DNA of 64,000 nucleotides, from contig CAZRCZ010000014.1 of assembly GCA_964598765.1 (NCBI GenBank), positions 1 to 64,000 on the forward strand, read 5' to 3'. The stretch comes from CAZRCZ01 sp964598765 (lineage in GTDB: Bacteria > Sumerlaeota > Sumerlaeia > MVZB01 > JAJFLK01). Below, in pieces: positions 42,439 to 51,442 of this stretch; position 1 is the first letter of the stretch, and each line of letters opens with the position of its first letter. The notes beneath the pieces were generated by a model that worked only from the letters and a program-made list of their open reading frames with translations, had not been told where the DNA came from and did no database searches. Made by a program: the position numbers and the translations under genes.

Positions 42439-42616
42439 GACCCTCATTTTCTCCGCCGGCGGGTCGGATGTCAAATCCCGCCCGCTACGGTCTCGGCTCA
42501 AAATCTCGGCCTGTCCATCCTGCTCATCCTCGTTTAATTCGGTTTGCTCCCTTGCGGTTTGGTTGCCCGCAAGGTAGAACGGTTTCTGCCAATTGAATTG
42601 GCGGGAAGGAAAATTT

Positions 42617-43621
42617 ATGGGTCTTCGCGTCGTTATCCCCGTGGCGGGCGCGGGCACGCGCCTCCGTCCTCACACGCACACTTTGCCCAAGGTCCTGCTC
42701 CACGTTGCGGGCAGGCCGATGCTGGGTCACATCTTGGAAGAATTGAAAAACTACGACGTCGAGGAAGTGACCCTCATCATCGGCCATTTGGGAGATAAGG
42801 TTCGGCATTACGTCGGCAAGGAATTCCCCTTCCGTTTCCGATTCATCGTTCAGGATGAGATGAAGGGATTGGGGCACGCAATTTGGCTGAGCGCGCCCGG
42901 GTATCGGGACGCGGACGGTCCGTTGCTCGTCATTTTGGGAGACACCCTTTTTGCCGCCGATTTCGCCTCGATTCTGCGCTCGGATGAAAATTGGATCGGA
43001 GTCAAGGAAGTGGACGACGCTCGGCGATTTGGTGTCGTCGTTTTGGAAGGGGACCGGATCAAGGCGATGGTGGAGAAACCGGAAGTCCCGCCGACCAATC
43101 TGGCGGTGGTCGGGATTTATTATTTCAATCGTCCGAAATTGCTGTATCAATGCCTCGATGAAATTGTTGAGAAAAAAGTGACGACCAAGGGGGAAATTCA
43201 GCTTACCGACGCGCTCGATTTGATGATCCACCGCGGCGCGGTGATGAAGCCGTTTCACATCGAGGCGTGGTATGACTGCGGCAAGCCGGAAACCTTGCTC
43301 GAAACCAATCGGCTTCTTCTGGAACGCATGGCAAAGAACGGCAAGCTTCCTGCCACGGGGCATCACGCGGGATGCGTCATCAATTCTCCTGTCTTCATCG
43401 AAAAGGGAGCCAAGCTGGAAAATTCGATCATCGGCCCGCACGTCACGATCGGCGAAGGCTCGAAAGTGCGCGACTCGATCATCCGCGATTCTATTCTCTC
43501 CCGCCACGCCGAGGTATCGCGCTCGTTCCTTGAAGGTTCGATCATCTCGGACAACGCGAAGGTCGAGGGACACACCTACCGCGTGCACGTGGGAGACAGT
43601 TCGGATGTTCAGGTTGGATAA
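42617..43621 (+). CDS. Sugar-nucleotidyltransferase with left-handed beta-helix
   Basis: The 334-residue protein starts at ATG 42617 after GGAAGGA. The nucleotidyltransferase domain has VIPVAGAGTRLRPHTHTLPK with the G-x-G-T-R-(L)-R-P motif and PLLVILGDTLFA. EKPEVPPTNLAVVGIYYF and WYDCGKPETLLE are further motifs. The C-terminal 90 residues form hexapeptide repeats (AKLENSIIGPHVTIGEGSKV, DSIIRDSILSRHAEV). The likely product is an NDP-sugar such as dTDP- or UDP-glucose; the exact base and sugar cannot be read from sequence. The acyltransferase gene follows 22 bases later. Confidence 0.85.
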   Translation: MGLRVVIPVAGAGTRLRPHTHTLPKVLLHVAGRPMLGHILEELKNYDVEEVTLIIGHLGDKVRHYVGKEFPFRFRFIVQDEMKGLGHAIWLSAPGYRDADGPLLVILGDTLFAADFASILRSDENWIGVKEVDDARRFGVVVLEGDRIKAMVEKPEVPPTNLAVVGIYYFNRPKLLYQCLDEIVEKKVTTKGEIQLTDALDLMIHRGAVMKPFHIEAWYDCGKPETLLETNRLLLERMAKNGKLPATGHHAGCVINSPVFIEKGAKLENSIIGPHVTIGEGSKVRDSIIRDSILSRHAEVSRSFLEGSIISDNAKVEGHTYRVHVGDSSDVQVG

Positions 43622-43643
43622 TCCCGATTTCGAGTGATCGGTC

Positions 43644-44327
43644 TTGCTGGAAAAACTTTATCCCGCGACTTTTGCCCCGCCCGGGTTGGTGGAATTCTGG
43701 CGCAAATTCCTCCGCGCTTATTTCCGTCTTTTACATTCCGCCACGTTCGAAGGCCACGAAAACATTCCGACTTCGGGTCCTCTGCTTTTCGCCTCCAACC
43801 ATCAATCCTATTACGATCCTATGCTCGTCGCCTGCGGTCAGGACTTGCCCATGCGGTTCATGGCTTGGGATGCGCTTTTCATCGGGGGATTCTCCGAACG
43901 GATTTTGCTCGATTACGGCGCGTTTCCGGTAGATCCGGACGGATCCGATCCCGGGGGTTACCGAGATTGCCTCGAAATTCTTAAGCGCGGCGAACGGGTT
44001 CTGATTTTTCCCGAAGGAGGCCGGACCGACGACGGCAAGCTCCTGCCGTTCCGCGAGGGAACCGCGCGGTTGGCGATGAAGGCTGATGTCCCGGTCGTTC
44101 CGGTCTGCATCTGCGGCGCCTACGAGGCATGGTCGAAATGGGATTTCGGCCCGCGTCCGTTCTTTCCGATCCGCCTCCAATTCCTTCCGGCAATTTATCC
44201 CCGACCGGTCAAAGGAGGTCATGAGCGACACGAAGAATCTCAAAGGATCATGCGGGAGATTACGAAAGTAATTCAGCGTGGTCTGGACGGGGAAAAGTCC
44301 GGGACCGCAAATTCGAAAGAATCTTGA
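43644..44327 (+). CDS. 1-Acyl-glycerol-3-phosphate acyltransferase family protein
   Basis: The 227-residue PlsC-type protein begins with TTG 43644. The catalytic H-x4-D motif is in ASNHQSYYDPM (NHQSYYD), and the second conserved block is VLIFPEGGRTDDGKLLPFREG. VPVVPVCICGAY is the third. It adds an acyl group in phospholipid synthesis or a related pathway; it is somewhat short and lacks an obvious transmembrane helix. It is co-directional with the nucleotidyltransferase and likely co-transcribed. Confidence 0.88.
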   Translation: MLEKLYPATFAPPGLVEFWRKFLRAYFRLLHSATFEGHENIPTSGPLLFASNHQSYYDPMLVACGQDLPMRFMAWDALFIGGFSERILLDYGAFPVDPDGSDPGGYRDCLEILKRGERVLIFPEGGRTDDGKLLPFREGTARLAMKADVPVVPVCICGAYEAWSKWDFGPRPFFPIRLQFLPAIYPRPVKGGHERHEESQRIMREITKVIQRGLDGEKSGTANSKES

Positions 44328-44337
44328 ATCGGTTTTT

Positions 44338-44802
44338 TTACCATCCCCGACGCCGCTCAATCTCGATGTATTTATCCGACATGTTCAGATCGAAGGGTTT
44401 GATCTTGGCCGATCCGGCAAAATGGCGAAGAATCGCCCGGCAATGGTAGCAGACCACAATGTCGGGAACGAAACGGTAGATCGCCAAATCAATCAAAACG
44501 CAACCGATGATGCTCAGGTAATAGGTGAACGGGGCAAGCGCCGCTCCGAGAAGCACGATTCCCACGCCGAGTTTGCGATTGAAATCGCGTTGCCGGTAGA
44601 GATCGGGACACGAACAAACGGGGCAGGCGGCGATTTCTCCTTCGGCGTTTAGCGCCTGCGGTTGCGACGGTTGGTTCGCCGCGCAATGGGCGCAAGTCCA
44701 CGGTCCCGTCGCCGGAGGATCGCGCTTTTCGCCGTTGGCGCGAAGGCATTGCGGACAATGCCACTGGATTTCCCGTTTTTGCGTCGTTGAGGATTGCTTC
44801 AT
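44338..44802 (-). CDS. Zinc-ribbon membrane protein
   Basis: From ATG 44802 (MKQSSTTQKREIQWHCPQC) the 154-residue product has CxxC pairs at about residues 15-18 (CPQC), 36-39 (CAHC), 60-63 (CPVC) and 118-121 (CYHC), which could form two zinc ribbons around a hydrophobic stretch (VGIVLLGAALAPFTYYL and IGCVLIDLAIYRFV). The C-terminus ends SDKYIEIERRRGW. A longer upstream frame overlaps the mltG start region and was rejected. The family is not recognised; similar small proteins occur in Planctomycetes. Confidence 0.65.
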   Translation of the reverse strand: MKQSSTTQKREIQWHCPQCLRANGEKRDPPATGPWTCAHCAANQPSQPQALNAEGEIAACPVCSCPDLYRQRDFNRKLGVGIVLLGAALAPFTYYLSIIGCVLIDLAIYRFVPDIVVCYHCRAILRHFAGSAKIKPFDLNMSDKYIEIERRRGW

Positions 44803-44866
44803 GGCCCGGCGAATTGAGAGTATACGATTGAGATGAGGTCGGCAAGACGGAGTCTCAAAGCGTAAT

Positions 44867-45991
44867 TTGGTGGACGAAGTGGACAAGGTGGACAAAGTTG
44901 ACGCGGCGAAATTGAAAAAATCGCGCCAATGGCGATGGGTCATATCGGGTTTTCTTGGCGTGATTCTGATCTTGATTCTGATCGGGATCGCCGCCGCGAA
45001 GTGGATTGATTCGCATTGGTCGAAACGACTCTACGGCGATTCAAAAAAAGTCGTGATCGAAATTCCTCACGGGACGCCGTTCATGGAGATTTGCCGAAAA
45101 TTGGAATCCAAAGGGGCGGTGAGCAACGCCCGGCTTTTTCTCGCGTTTGCCGTCATCCATGAGCGCCGATGGAGCGGTGTAAAAATTGAAGCAGGCGAAT
45201 ATCCGGTCGCGCTTCCGGCGTCTCCGAGGGATTTGCTTGATCGGCTTCGGCAAGGTTCATTGGGAAAAAAGCTCACCATTCCAGAAGGCTGGACCGCCGC
45301 GCAGATCGAGCGCCTCCTGCTCAAGGAGGGTTGGATCGCCCGCAAAGGAGAATGGAAATCGCACGTTGCCGAGCCGCTCGGACCCGAACTGTTTGGCGCG
45401 GCTTTGCCCGATGGATCGGAGGGATTTTGTTTTCCCGACACGTACTATCTCGAACCGGGAACCGATGCTCAAAAAATCCGTGACCGCATGTTCAAGCAAT
45501 TCGCGCAAATTTGGAAAAGTTTGGAACCGGATCGGCGCGATCCTCGTTCCGTAAAATTGAATCTATCGGAGATCGTCACGCTCGCTTCGATCATCGAACG
45601 CGAGGCCCGTCGTCCCGAAGAACTACCGAAAATGGCGTCGGTTTTCCTTAACCGCCTCAAGATCAAAATGAAGCTACAATCATGCGCGACGGTTCATTAC
45701 GCCTTGGGAGAGGTTTGGAATCGCGAACTAACCTACGCCGACCTGAAAATTGATTCTCCCTATAATACTTACAAGATCGCGGGATTGCCCAAGGGACCCA
45801 TCGGCAATCCGGGCCGCGCGGCGCTGGAAGCCGTTCTCCGCCCCGCCCAAACCGACGATCTCTTTTTCGTCTATCGCGGCGACGGAACGCACGAATTCAC
45901 CAAGACCTACGAGGAACACAAAAAGGCGTCGAAAAAATTTCTGAAAAGCGATCCTCATGCGGGGTTGGTGGAACCGACGACGCCAAAATAG
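44867..45991 (+). CDS. mltG: Endolytic murein transglycosylase
   Basis: MltG cuts nascent peptidoglycan strands at the inner membrane. The 374-residue protein has a transmembrane helix (about residues 25-44, VISGFLGVILILILIGIAAA), a LysM-like region with KLTIPEGWTAAQIERLL, the catalytic Glu in SIIEREARRPEELP, QSCATVHYALG and SPYNTYKIAGLPKGPIGNPG. All expected motifs are present. The open frame starts with TTG 44867; its first twelve residues (VDEVDKVDKVD) come from 9-bp tandem repeats, so the true start could be later, within or after them. Confidence 0.92.
   Translation: MVDEVDKVDKVDAAKLKKSRQWRWVISGFLGVILILILIGIAAAKWIDSHWSKRLYGDSKKVVIEIPHGTPFMEICRKLESKGAVSNARLFLAFAVIHERRWSGVKIEAGEYPVALPASPRDLLDRLRQGSLGKKLTIPEGWTAAQIERLLLKEGWIARKGEWKSHVAEPLGPELFGAALPDGSEGFCFPDTYYLEPGTDAQKIRDRMFKQFAQIWKSLEPDRRDPRSVKLNLSEIVTLASIIEREARRPEELPKMASVFLNRLKIKMKLQSCATVHYALGEVWNRELTYADLKIDSPYNTYKIAGLPKGPIGNPGRAALEAVLRPAQTDDLFFVYRGDGTHEFTKTYEEHKKASKKFLKSDPHAGLVEPTTPK
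44870..44902 (+). repeat. 9-bp tandem repeat GTGGACAAG at the 5' end of mltG
   Basis: GTGGACGAA, GTGGACAAG, GTGGACAAA and GTTGAC lie end to end, giving four units, the last shortened. The repeat is in frame with mltG and encodes V-D-(E/K) units. Confidence 0.7.
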
Positions 45992-46109
45992 GGAACCAGA
46001 CCTTGCCCGACGCCGGATTTGCGTGATAGGTTTGAGGCGGAACGACAAATTTCATCAAGCGATGTGTGTCATTATGAGGAAGGATTCATTTCCACCTATC
46101 AGTCGGAAA

Positions 46110-46195
46110 TTAGCGCAAAGACGCCAAGGCGCAAGGACGCAATGAAGAATCCTAAAAACTTCCTTGCGTCTTGGCGGCTTTGCAACTTTGCGTTT
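46110..46195. repeat. Inverted repeat, CGCAAAGACGCCAAGGCGC type
   Basis: GCGCAAAGACGCCAAGGCGC followed by AAGGACGCAATGAAG faces CTTCCTTGCGTCTTGGCGG and CTTTGCAACTTTGCG in an imperfect palindrome. The loop GAAGAATCCTAAAAACTTCC is almost the same as that of the element at 59821-59909. The ATG chosen for the NfeD-type protease lies inside it. Confidence 0.85.
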
Positions 46196-47590
46196 CATCT
46201 TCGCAATCTTGTCCGATTCAACGTTTTTCTCACGCTTGCGTGTGTCTTCATGGCCGCTTCTGCCGCGCGGGCTGGCCAAAGCGCCGCCGAAACGGTTGGA
46301 TCCGAACCCTCGGTCTTCGTCATCCCCGTCCACGAGGAAATCGAGGACGGGCTTTATCTTGTCCTGAATCGCGCGCTCCATCAGGCGGAGCAACGCAATC
46401 CCAAGGCCATTGTGCTGGACATGCAGACGCTGGGCGGCAAGGTGGATTCGGCGATTAAAATCCGCGACCGGCTCGTTCAATGCCCCATCAAAACCTACAC
46501 GTTCGTCAACGACCGCGCGATTTCCGCAGGCGCGTTCATCGCGCTGGCGACCGACGTGATCGTCATGGGACCGAATTCCAACATCGGCGGCGCGCTTCCC
46601 ATCGGGCTGGGGATCAACGGCGTCAGCGAGGTCGAGGAAAAATTCAAGTCGGTCTTCGCCAGCGAGATGCGCAAGACCGCCAAGTTCAAGGGGCATCCGC
46701 CGGAGATCGCCGAGGCGTTCTGCAATCCCGATTCCGTCGTCCCGGGCGTGAAGGAGAAGGGAAAAATTCTCACGCTCGATTTCGATCAGGCAACGAGCGT
46801 CGGCTTGGCCGCGTTCGTCAGTCCCAGCTTGGAGGCGATGCTCAAGCGCGAGGGACTGGGTTCGGCGCGGATCGAGCGATTCCATTTGACCGGAACGGAT
46901 CAAGTGGCGCGGTTCCTTTCCAATCCCGTTGTCGCGGGAATTTTGCTCTTGATCGGACTGGGCGGAATTTTCTTGGAGATCAAGGCTCCCGGCCTCACCG
47001 CCCCCGGAGTCGTCGGCGTTCTCTCGCTGGCTTTTTATTTTTTCGGTTCCTATCTGGCGAACCTCTCCGGCTACATGACCATCATTTGCTTCATCATCGG
47101 GATTGTTCTCCTTCTGCTGGAAATTTACGTGATCCCCGGTTTTGGGATCGTCGGCGTCGCGGGAATTTTGCTGATTCTCGGTTCCCTTTTCTTCGCACTC
47201 TTCAACATGCCGCCGTCGGGATTTGATTTTACGCTCTCCCGGATTTACACCCCGCTCCTGACGATGGTCGGCGCGCTGTTGGGATTGGTTCCGGCGCTCT
47301 GGATGGCGAGCCGACTTTTGCCGCACACACCGCTTTACGGAAATCTTCGATTGGCCCCTCCGGTTCCAAAATCGGCGCCGGGCAATCCCAACCCTCCCGC
47401 CACTTCCGATTCACCGACCTTTCAACCCGGATTGATCGGCGTCGCCCTGACCGATCTCCGTCCGGCGGGAATCGCAAGGTTCGATTCCCGCAGAGCCGAC
47501 GTGACGACTGAGGGAGAATTTATCGCCAAGGATGGAAAAGTCGTCGTTCATCGCGTTGAGGGAAACCGGGTTTTTGTTCGGTTGGCGTGA
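46142..47590 (+). CDS. NfeD-family membrane serine protease (ClpP class)
   Basis: The 482-residue protein (start uncertain; ATG 46142 lies in a repeat, and a later ATG at 46251 is also open) has a ClpP-like protease domain: VFVIPVHEEIEDGLYLVLNR, IVLDMQTLGGKVDSAIKIRD and the catalytic Ser in FVNDRAISAGAFIALATDV, where S is followed by GAFIA as in family members. Four or five transmembrane helices follow (GILLLIGLGGIFLEIKAPGL and others), and the C-terminus is an OB-fold NfeD domain (GEFIAKDGKVVVHRVEGNRV). Such proteases cut membrane proteins such as stomatin-like partners. No stomatin gene is adjacent. Confidence 0.85.
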   Translation: MKNPKNFLASWRLCNFAFHLRNLVRFNVFLTLACVFMAASAARAGQSAAETVGSEPSVFVIPVHEEIEDGLYLVLNRALHQAEQRNPKAIVLDMQTLGGKVDSAIKIRDRLVQCPIKTYTFVNDRAISAGAFIALATDVIVMGPNSNIGGALPIGLGINGVSEVEEKFKSVFASEMRKTAKFKGHPPEIAEAFCNPDSVVPGVKEKGKILTLDFDQATSVGLAAFVSPSLEAMLKREGLGSARIERFHLTGTDQVARFLSNPVVAGILLLIGLGGIFLEIKAPGLTAPGVVGVLSLAFYFFGSYLANLSGYMTIICFIIGIVLLLLEIYVIPGFGIVGVAGILLILGSLFFALFNMPPSGFDFTLSRIYTPLLTMVGALLGLVPALWMASRLLPHTPLYGNLRLAPPVPKSAPGNPNPPATSDSPTFQPGLIGVALTDLRPAGIARFDSRRADVTTEGEFIAKDGKVVVHRVEGNRVFVRLA

Positions 47591-47688
47591 AGAGCAAGAT
47601 TATGATTAGGATTAGGATTAAGAGAAGCAATCTGGAAGGGAATGGTTGTTAATAGGCTCGGCGCGCAAGTTCCAAAATATTCCGATCC

Positions 47689-47719
47689 TTGACACGTCCC
47701 TTGGGGATCGGAGTATGAT
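47689..47719 (+). promoter_or_regulatory. Possible promoter upstream of pilT-like gene
   Basis: TTGACA (47689-47694) and TATGAT (47714-47719) are separated by 19 bases, a slightly long spacer, 48 bases before the pilT-like start. A degenerate ATTAGGATTAGGATTA tandem lies before it, around 47600-47620. Confidence 0.45.
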
Positions 47720-47766
47720 GAGCGACTTTTATATCAGAGAAGATAGGACGAAAGGTTGAGGGAAAA

Positions 47767-48861
47767 ATGGCCGTCAACATCAGAAAACTTCTGGAAGGGA
47801 TGATCAAGATCGGAGCGTCGGACCTGCATTTGAAGGTCGGCAACAAACCGACGATCCGGTTGCATGGCGCGCTCCGCACGATCGAGCATCCCGATCTGAC
47901 CCCCGAAGACACCGAGGAAGCCAACAACTTCATGATGCCGGAGCGTTGCCGTCCCCAATTTCAACAGGCCGGCAACGTGGATTACTCCTACGGCATCAGT
48001 CCGCTCGAGCGTTTCCGCGTCAGCTGTTATCACCAACGCGGGCTTACTTCGTTGGCCATCCGCACGGTGAGCGCCACGCTTCCGACTTTCGAAAGCCTGA
48101 ATCTTCCGCCGGTCTTGGAAAACCTAAGCGCGCAACGAAGCGGCCTAATTCTGGTCACGGGCATCAGCGGGAGCGGAAAGTCCACGACGCTTTCCACGAT
48201 CATTAATCTCATCAACCGGACACGGCGGGAACACGTCATCACGATCGAAGATCCCATCGAATTTCTTTACAGGGACGACAAATCGCTGGTGGAGCAAATT
48301 GAAGTCGGCACGGACGTCACCGATTTCAAAACCGCCTTGCGAAGCGCGATCCGCCAAGACCCCGACATCATCCTGATCGGCGAACTGCGCGACCGCGAGA
48401 CCGTCGAGACGGCGATGCACTGCGTCGAAACCGGGCACTTGGTCTTGAGCACGCTTCACACGCCCGACGCTCGTCAGACGATCCTGCGCATTCTCCATTT
48501 CTTCCCCGCCGAGGAGCATCCGCTCATCAACGAGCAACTCGCGATCAATCTGCGCGGCGTCTGTTGCCAGCGGTTAATCCGCACTTCCGACGGCAGGGGC
48601 CGCGTGCCGGTTTGCGAAATCATGATCAACACGCCGATCGTGCAAAAACTGATCCGCGAAAAACGCTACGACGATATTGACAAGGTTCTTCTCAACGAAG
48701 AGGAGGGGATGCAGGGCTTCGACGCCCATTTGGTCCAATGGGTCAAGTCGGAAAAAGTTTCGCAAGAGGAGGCGTTGACCTACGTCAAGGACGAAGCGGC
48801 ATTCCGTCGCGCCTTGGCGGGACGATTCGCCGGCGGCGACCGCAGAGCCATTGTCCGCTAG
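47767..48861 (+). CDS. pilT: Twitching-motility type ATPase PilT/PilU
   Basis: PilT powers retraction of type IV pili. The 364-residue protein has ASDLHLKVGNKPTIR at the N-terminus, Walker A GISGSGKST (usual sequence is GPTGSGKST, so Ile-Ser replaces Pro-Thr), Asp box ITIEDPIEF, Walker B IILIGELRDRETVETA and His box LSTLHTPDARQT. FAGGDRRAIVR ends the protein. No other pilus gene is in the window. It is presumably cytosolic at the pilus base, and its conservation is good enough to support a functional enzyme. Confidence 0.93.
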   Translation: MAVNIRKLLEGMIKIGASDLHLKVGNKPTIRLHGALRTIEHPDLTPEDTEEANNFMMPERCRPQFQQAGNVDYSYGISPLERFRVSCYHQRGLTSLAIRTVSATLPTFESLNLPPVLENLSAQRSGLILVTGISGSGKSTTLSTIINLINRTRREHVITIEDPIEFLYRDDKSLVEQIEVGTDVTDFKTALRSAIRQDPDIILIGELRDRETVETAMHCVETGHLVLSTLHTPDARQTILRILHFFPAEEHPLINEQLAINLRGVCCQRLIRTSDGRGRVPVCEIMINTPIVQKLIREKRYDDIDKVLLNEEEGMQGFDAHLVQWVKSEKVSQEEALTYVKDEAAFRRALAGRFAGGDRRAIVR

Positions 48862-48894
48862 TGAAAGGTCGCTTTCTTCTTCAAAGCCGAAAAA

Positions 48895-48987
48895 AACCGC
48901 CAAGATGCCAAGATCGCCAAGACCCCGTGCTAGAAAATTCAACCCTTGGAAATATTCTTGAATCTTCTTCTTGGCGTCTTGGCGGTT
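48895..48987. repeat. Inverted repeat, CGCCAAG type, homologue of the 24319 element in reverse orientation
   Basis: Left arm AACCGCCAAGATGCCAAGAT pairs with the right arm, whose reverse complement is AACCGCCAAGACGCCAAGAA. Read in reverse complement the inner text (AAGAAGAAGATTCAAGAA) matches that of the 24319-24420 element (AAGAAGAAAGTTCAAGAA). It fills the 232-base gap between pilT and the ABC ATPase gene. Confidence 0.9.
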
Positions 48988-49093
48988 CGCTTTGGATGGA
49001 ATCAAGAACCGACATTTCCGCGCTGTTTCCCCGCCATTCGCCCCAAACTCCAAAGCCAAATGCACGGTCGTTTGAACGGATGGACAAAACCGC

Positions 49094-49813
49094 ATGACTA
49101 CTGAATCCCAATCCACGCCTGACGCGATGATCGTCTGCGAGGACCTCCATAAAACCTATGTGATGGGGGAGGAGATCGTCAAAGCGCTGGATGGCGTGTC
49201 GCTGGCGATTCGGCGCGGGGAATTGGCCGCGATCATCGGGCAATCGGGAAGCGGGAAATCCACCCTCATGAATCTGCTCGGATGTCTCGACACACCCACC
49301 GGCGGACGCTATATTCTGGACGGGCGTGACGTGAGCAAGCTCAACGACAACCAACTCGCCGAAGTCCGCAATCGAAAAATCGGTTTCGTTTTTCAGACCT
49401 TTAACCTGCTCTCGCGCACGACGGCGTTGGAAAACGTCGAGGTTCCGCTTTTTTATCGCGGCGAGCGCAACGCCCGGTCCAAGGCAATGCAAGCATTGGA
49501 GCGGGTTGGCCTCGGAGGGCGTATGCATCATTTCCCCAACCAACTTTCCGGAGGCCAGCGGCAGAGGGTCGCCATCGCGCGCGCGCTGGTCATCAATCCG
49601 GCCATCGTTCTCGCCGACGAACCGACGGGAAACCTCGACTCGGCGACCGGCACGGAGATCATGAATCTTTTCGCCGAACTCCACGAGCAAGGGGCGACGA
49701 TCATCATCGTCACCCATGAGCCGGACATCGCCGCTTACTGTCCGCGTCACATTGCCATCCGCGACGGCAAGATCATCCAAGACCGCGTGGTCGAACGGAT
49801 CGCGCATAATTGA
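49094..49813 (+). CDS. ABC transporter ATP-binding protein (MacB/LolD class)
   Basis: The 239-residue ATPase has Walker A IGQSGSGKSTLMN, Q-loop FVFQTFNLLSRTTALENVE, signature NQLSGGQRQRVAIARAL, Walker B VLADEPTGNLDS and the switch His in IIVTHEPD. FNLL and NQLSGGQ with the ENVE motif place it among MacB, LolD and FtsE type ATPases. It overlaps or abuts a TolC-family gene. No membrane permease or adaptor is adjacent, so the rest of the transporter must be encoded elsewhere. Confidence 0.93.
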   Translation: MTTESQSTPDAMIVCEDLHKTYVMGEEIVKALDGVSLAIRRGELAAIIGQSGSGKSTLMNLLGCLDTPTGGRYILDGRDVSKLNDNQLAEVRNRKIGFVFQTFNLLSRTTALENVEVPLFYRGERNARSKAMQALERVGLGGRMHHFPNQLSGGQRQRVAIARALVINPAIVLADEPTGNLDSATGTEIMNLFAELHEQGATIIIVTHEPDIAAYCPRHIAIRDGKIIQDRVVERIAHN

Positions 49814-49815
49814 AG

Positions 49816-51402
49816 ATGAAATTTTCATCACCGGCTCCGAACCGAGGGGCGATTCGCGCGTTGTGCGCGGTCTTGTTCCTATCGGCTACCGTCTTTGCGG
49901 CGCGCGGTGAGAGCAAGCCGGATGCGCCGGCCCAGCCTCTGGCCGCCGATGTTGATGAGAACGCTCGATTAACCACGCAACCTTTGGTTCTCTGCGACGC
50001 CGTGGTCCGCTCCTTGGAGCACAACACCGACCTCGCCGTTTCCCGCTTCGCCCCCAAAATTCAGAAGGAGCAAATTTTGGGATCCAAAGGGGCATTCGAC
50101 GCCATCCTGAACGCCGGCGTCAATCATAGCCGGATGACCTCTCAAACCACCGCAAACCCCGCGTCGTTGCCCGCCGGGAGTCCGGCGGTCGCGGTCTCGA
50201 GGGAATCGCTCGCCGATTTTAGCATCACCAAGCCTTGGGCGACGGGAACGCAAACCGGAATTGAAATATCCACGATCAAAAATGTCTCGAGCATCGGTCC
50301 CGATTTTTACGATTCAAAAGTTATTTTTTCCATTCGCCAGAGCCTCCTGCGGGGAATGCGCCCCGCCGTCAATCTCGCGCGGATTCATGAGGCGCAAAAT
50401 AATTACAAGAGTTCGCTCTACAAACTTCGCGCCGACACGATCAACGTCGTCTCGAGGGTGGAAACGACCTATTGGAACCTCGCCCTTGCCTACGAACTTT
50501 TGGAAGTCCAAAAATTTTCGCTCGATCTGGCCAAACGCCAACTGGATCGGACGCAGGCGTTTGTGGACGTGGGCAAGGTTTCGCCGCTGGAATTGACCAG
50601 CGCGAAGGCCGAGTTGGCGTCCCGCAGACAGAATTTCATAGACGCCAAAACCAATCTCCAAAAGACTGCCCTCGACATGCTGGCCTTGATCGAACCCGAA
50701 ATCGGAGAAAACAACCGGACGGTCCTGCCCTTTCCCGCGGACCAAGCCCGTCTGCCGACGCTGGCGGGCGCGGACGGCGAGAGCCTCGAATTGGCGATGA
50801 AAAATCGTCCCGATCTCTTTCAGGCTTATCTTGACTTGGAAAACGGCAAGCTGGAGGTGATCCGCACCAAGGACGGCGTTCTACCCCAACTCGATCTTGT
50901 GGGAAGCTACGGATTGACGGGGCTGGGGACGAATTTCCAGAAGAGCCGCGACGCCGTGGAGGACCGCGATTTCGACCAATACTCCGTCGGGTTGCAGTTT
51001 CAAGTTCCCATTCCGAACCGAACGGCGCGGGGCGGGTTTCGCGCCGCGACGCAAACGCGCCAGCAATTGGACGCGGCGATCAAGAATCTGACGTTGAAGG
51101 TCAAAACCAGCGTGCTTCAAGGCCGGATTGATCTGGCCAACGGTCTCGCCTCGGTCGAGGCCGCCCGCGCCACCGTCGCCCTCGAAGAGGAAAACCTCCG
51201 CAATCAGGAGGAGAAATGGAAGAATGGCCTTGCCACCAGTCTTGACGTGATCCAAGCCCAGCGCGATTTGGTCAACAGCAAGGATCAGTTGCTTATTCGC
51301 ATCGCCAACGCCCTCATCAGCGAGATCAATCTTTACGTTCAGGAGGGGACCCTTCTGGAGGTTCGGGGGATTCAAGTGGACGGGGGCGAAGAACTGAAAT
51401 AA
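49816..51402 (+). CDS. TolC-family outer-membrane efflux protein
   Basis: The 528-residue protein has a signal peptide (start ATG 49816; a TTG at 49810 overlapping the previous stop is also possible). Two OEP domains with long helices are seen (VETTYWNLALAYELLEVQKF and RTQAFVDVGKVSPLELTSAK, then VEAARATVALEEENLRNQEE and NGLATSLDVIQAQRDLV). QYSVGLQFQVPIPNRTARGG is the beta-barrel strand pair typical of the family. It likely forms the outer-membrane channel for the ABC ATPase encoded directly upstream. Confidence 0.88.
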   Translation: MKFSSPAPNRGAIRALCAVLFLSATVFAARGESKPDAPAQPLAADVDENARLTTQPLVLCDAVVRSLEHNTDLAVSRFAPKIQKEQILGSKGAFDAILNAGVNHSRMTSQTTANPASLPAGSPAVAVSRESLADFSITKPWATGTQTGIEISTIKNVSSIGPDFYDSKVIFSIRQSLLRGMRPAVNLARIHEAQNNYKSSLYKLRADTINVVSRVETTYWNLALAYELLEVQKFSLDLAKRQLDRTQAFVDVGKVSPLELTSAKAELASRRQNFIDAKTNLQKTALDMLALIEPEIGENNRTVLPFPADQARLPTLAGADGESLELAMKNRPDLFQAYLDLENGKLEVIRTKDGVLPQLDLVGSYGLTGLGTNFQKSRDAVEDRDFDQYSVGLQFQVPIPNRTARGGFRAATQTRQQLDAAIKNLTLKVKTSVLQGRIDLANGLASVEAARATVALEEENLRNQEEKWKNGLATSLDVIQAQRDLVNSKDQLLIRIANALISEINLYVQEGTLLEVRGIQVDGGEELK

Positions 51403-51442
51403 ACAATCCAAACCGGATTGCCGGCTTTCCCTTTATAACTGT

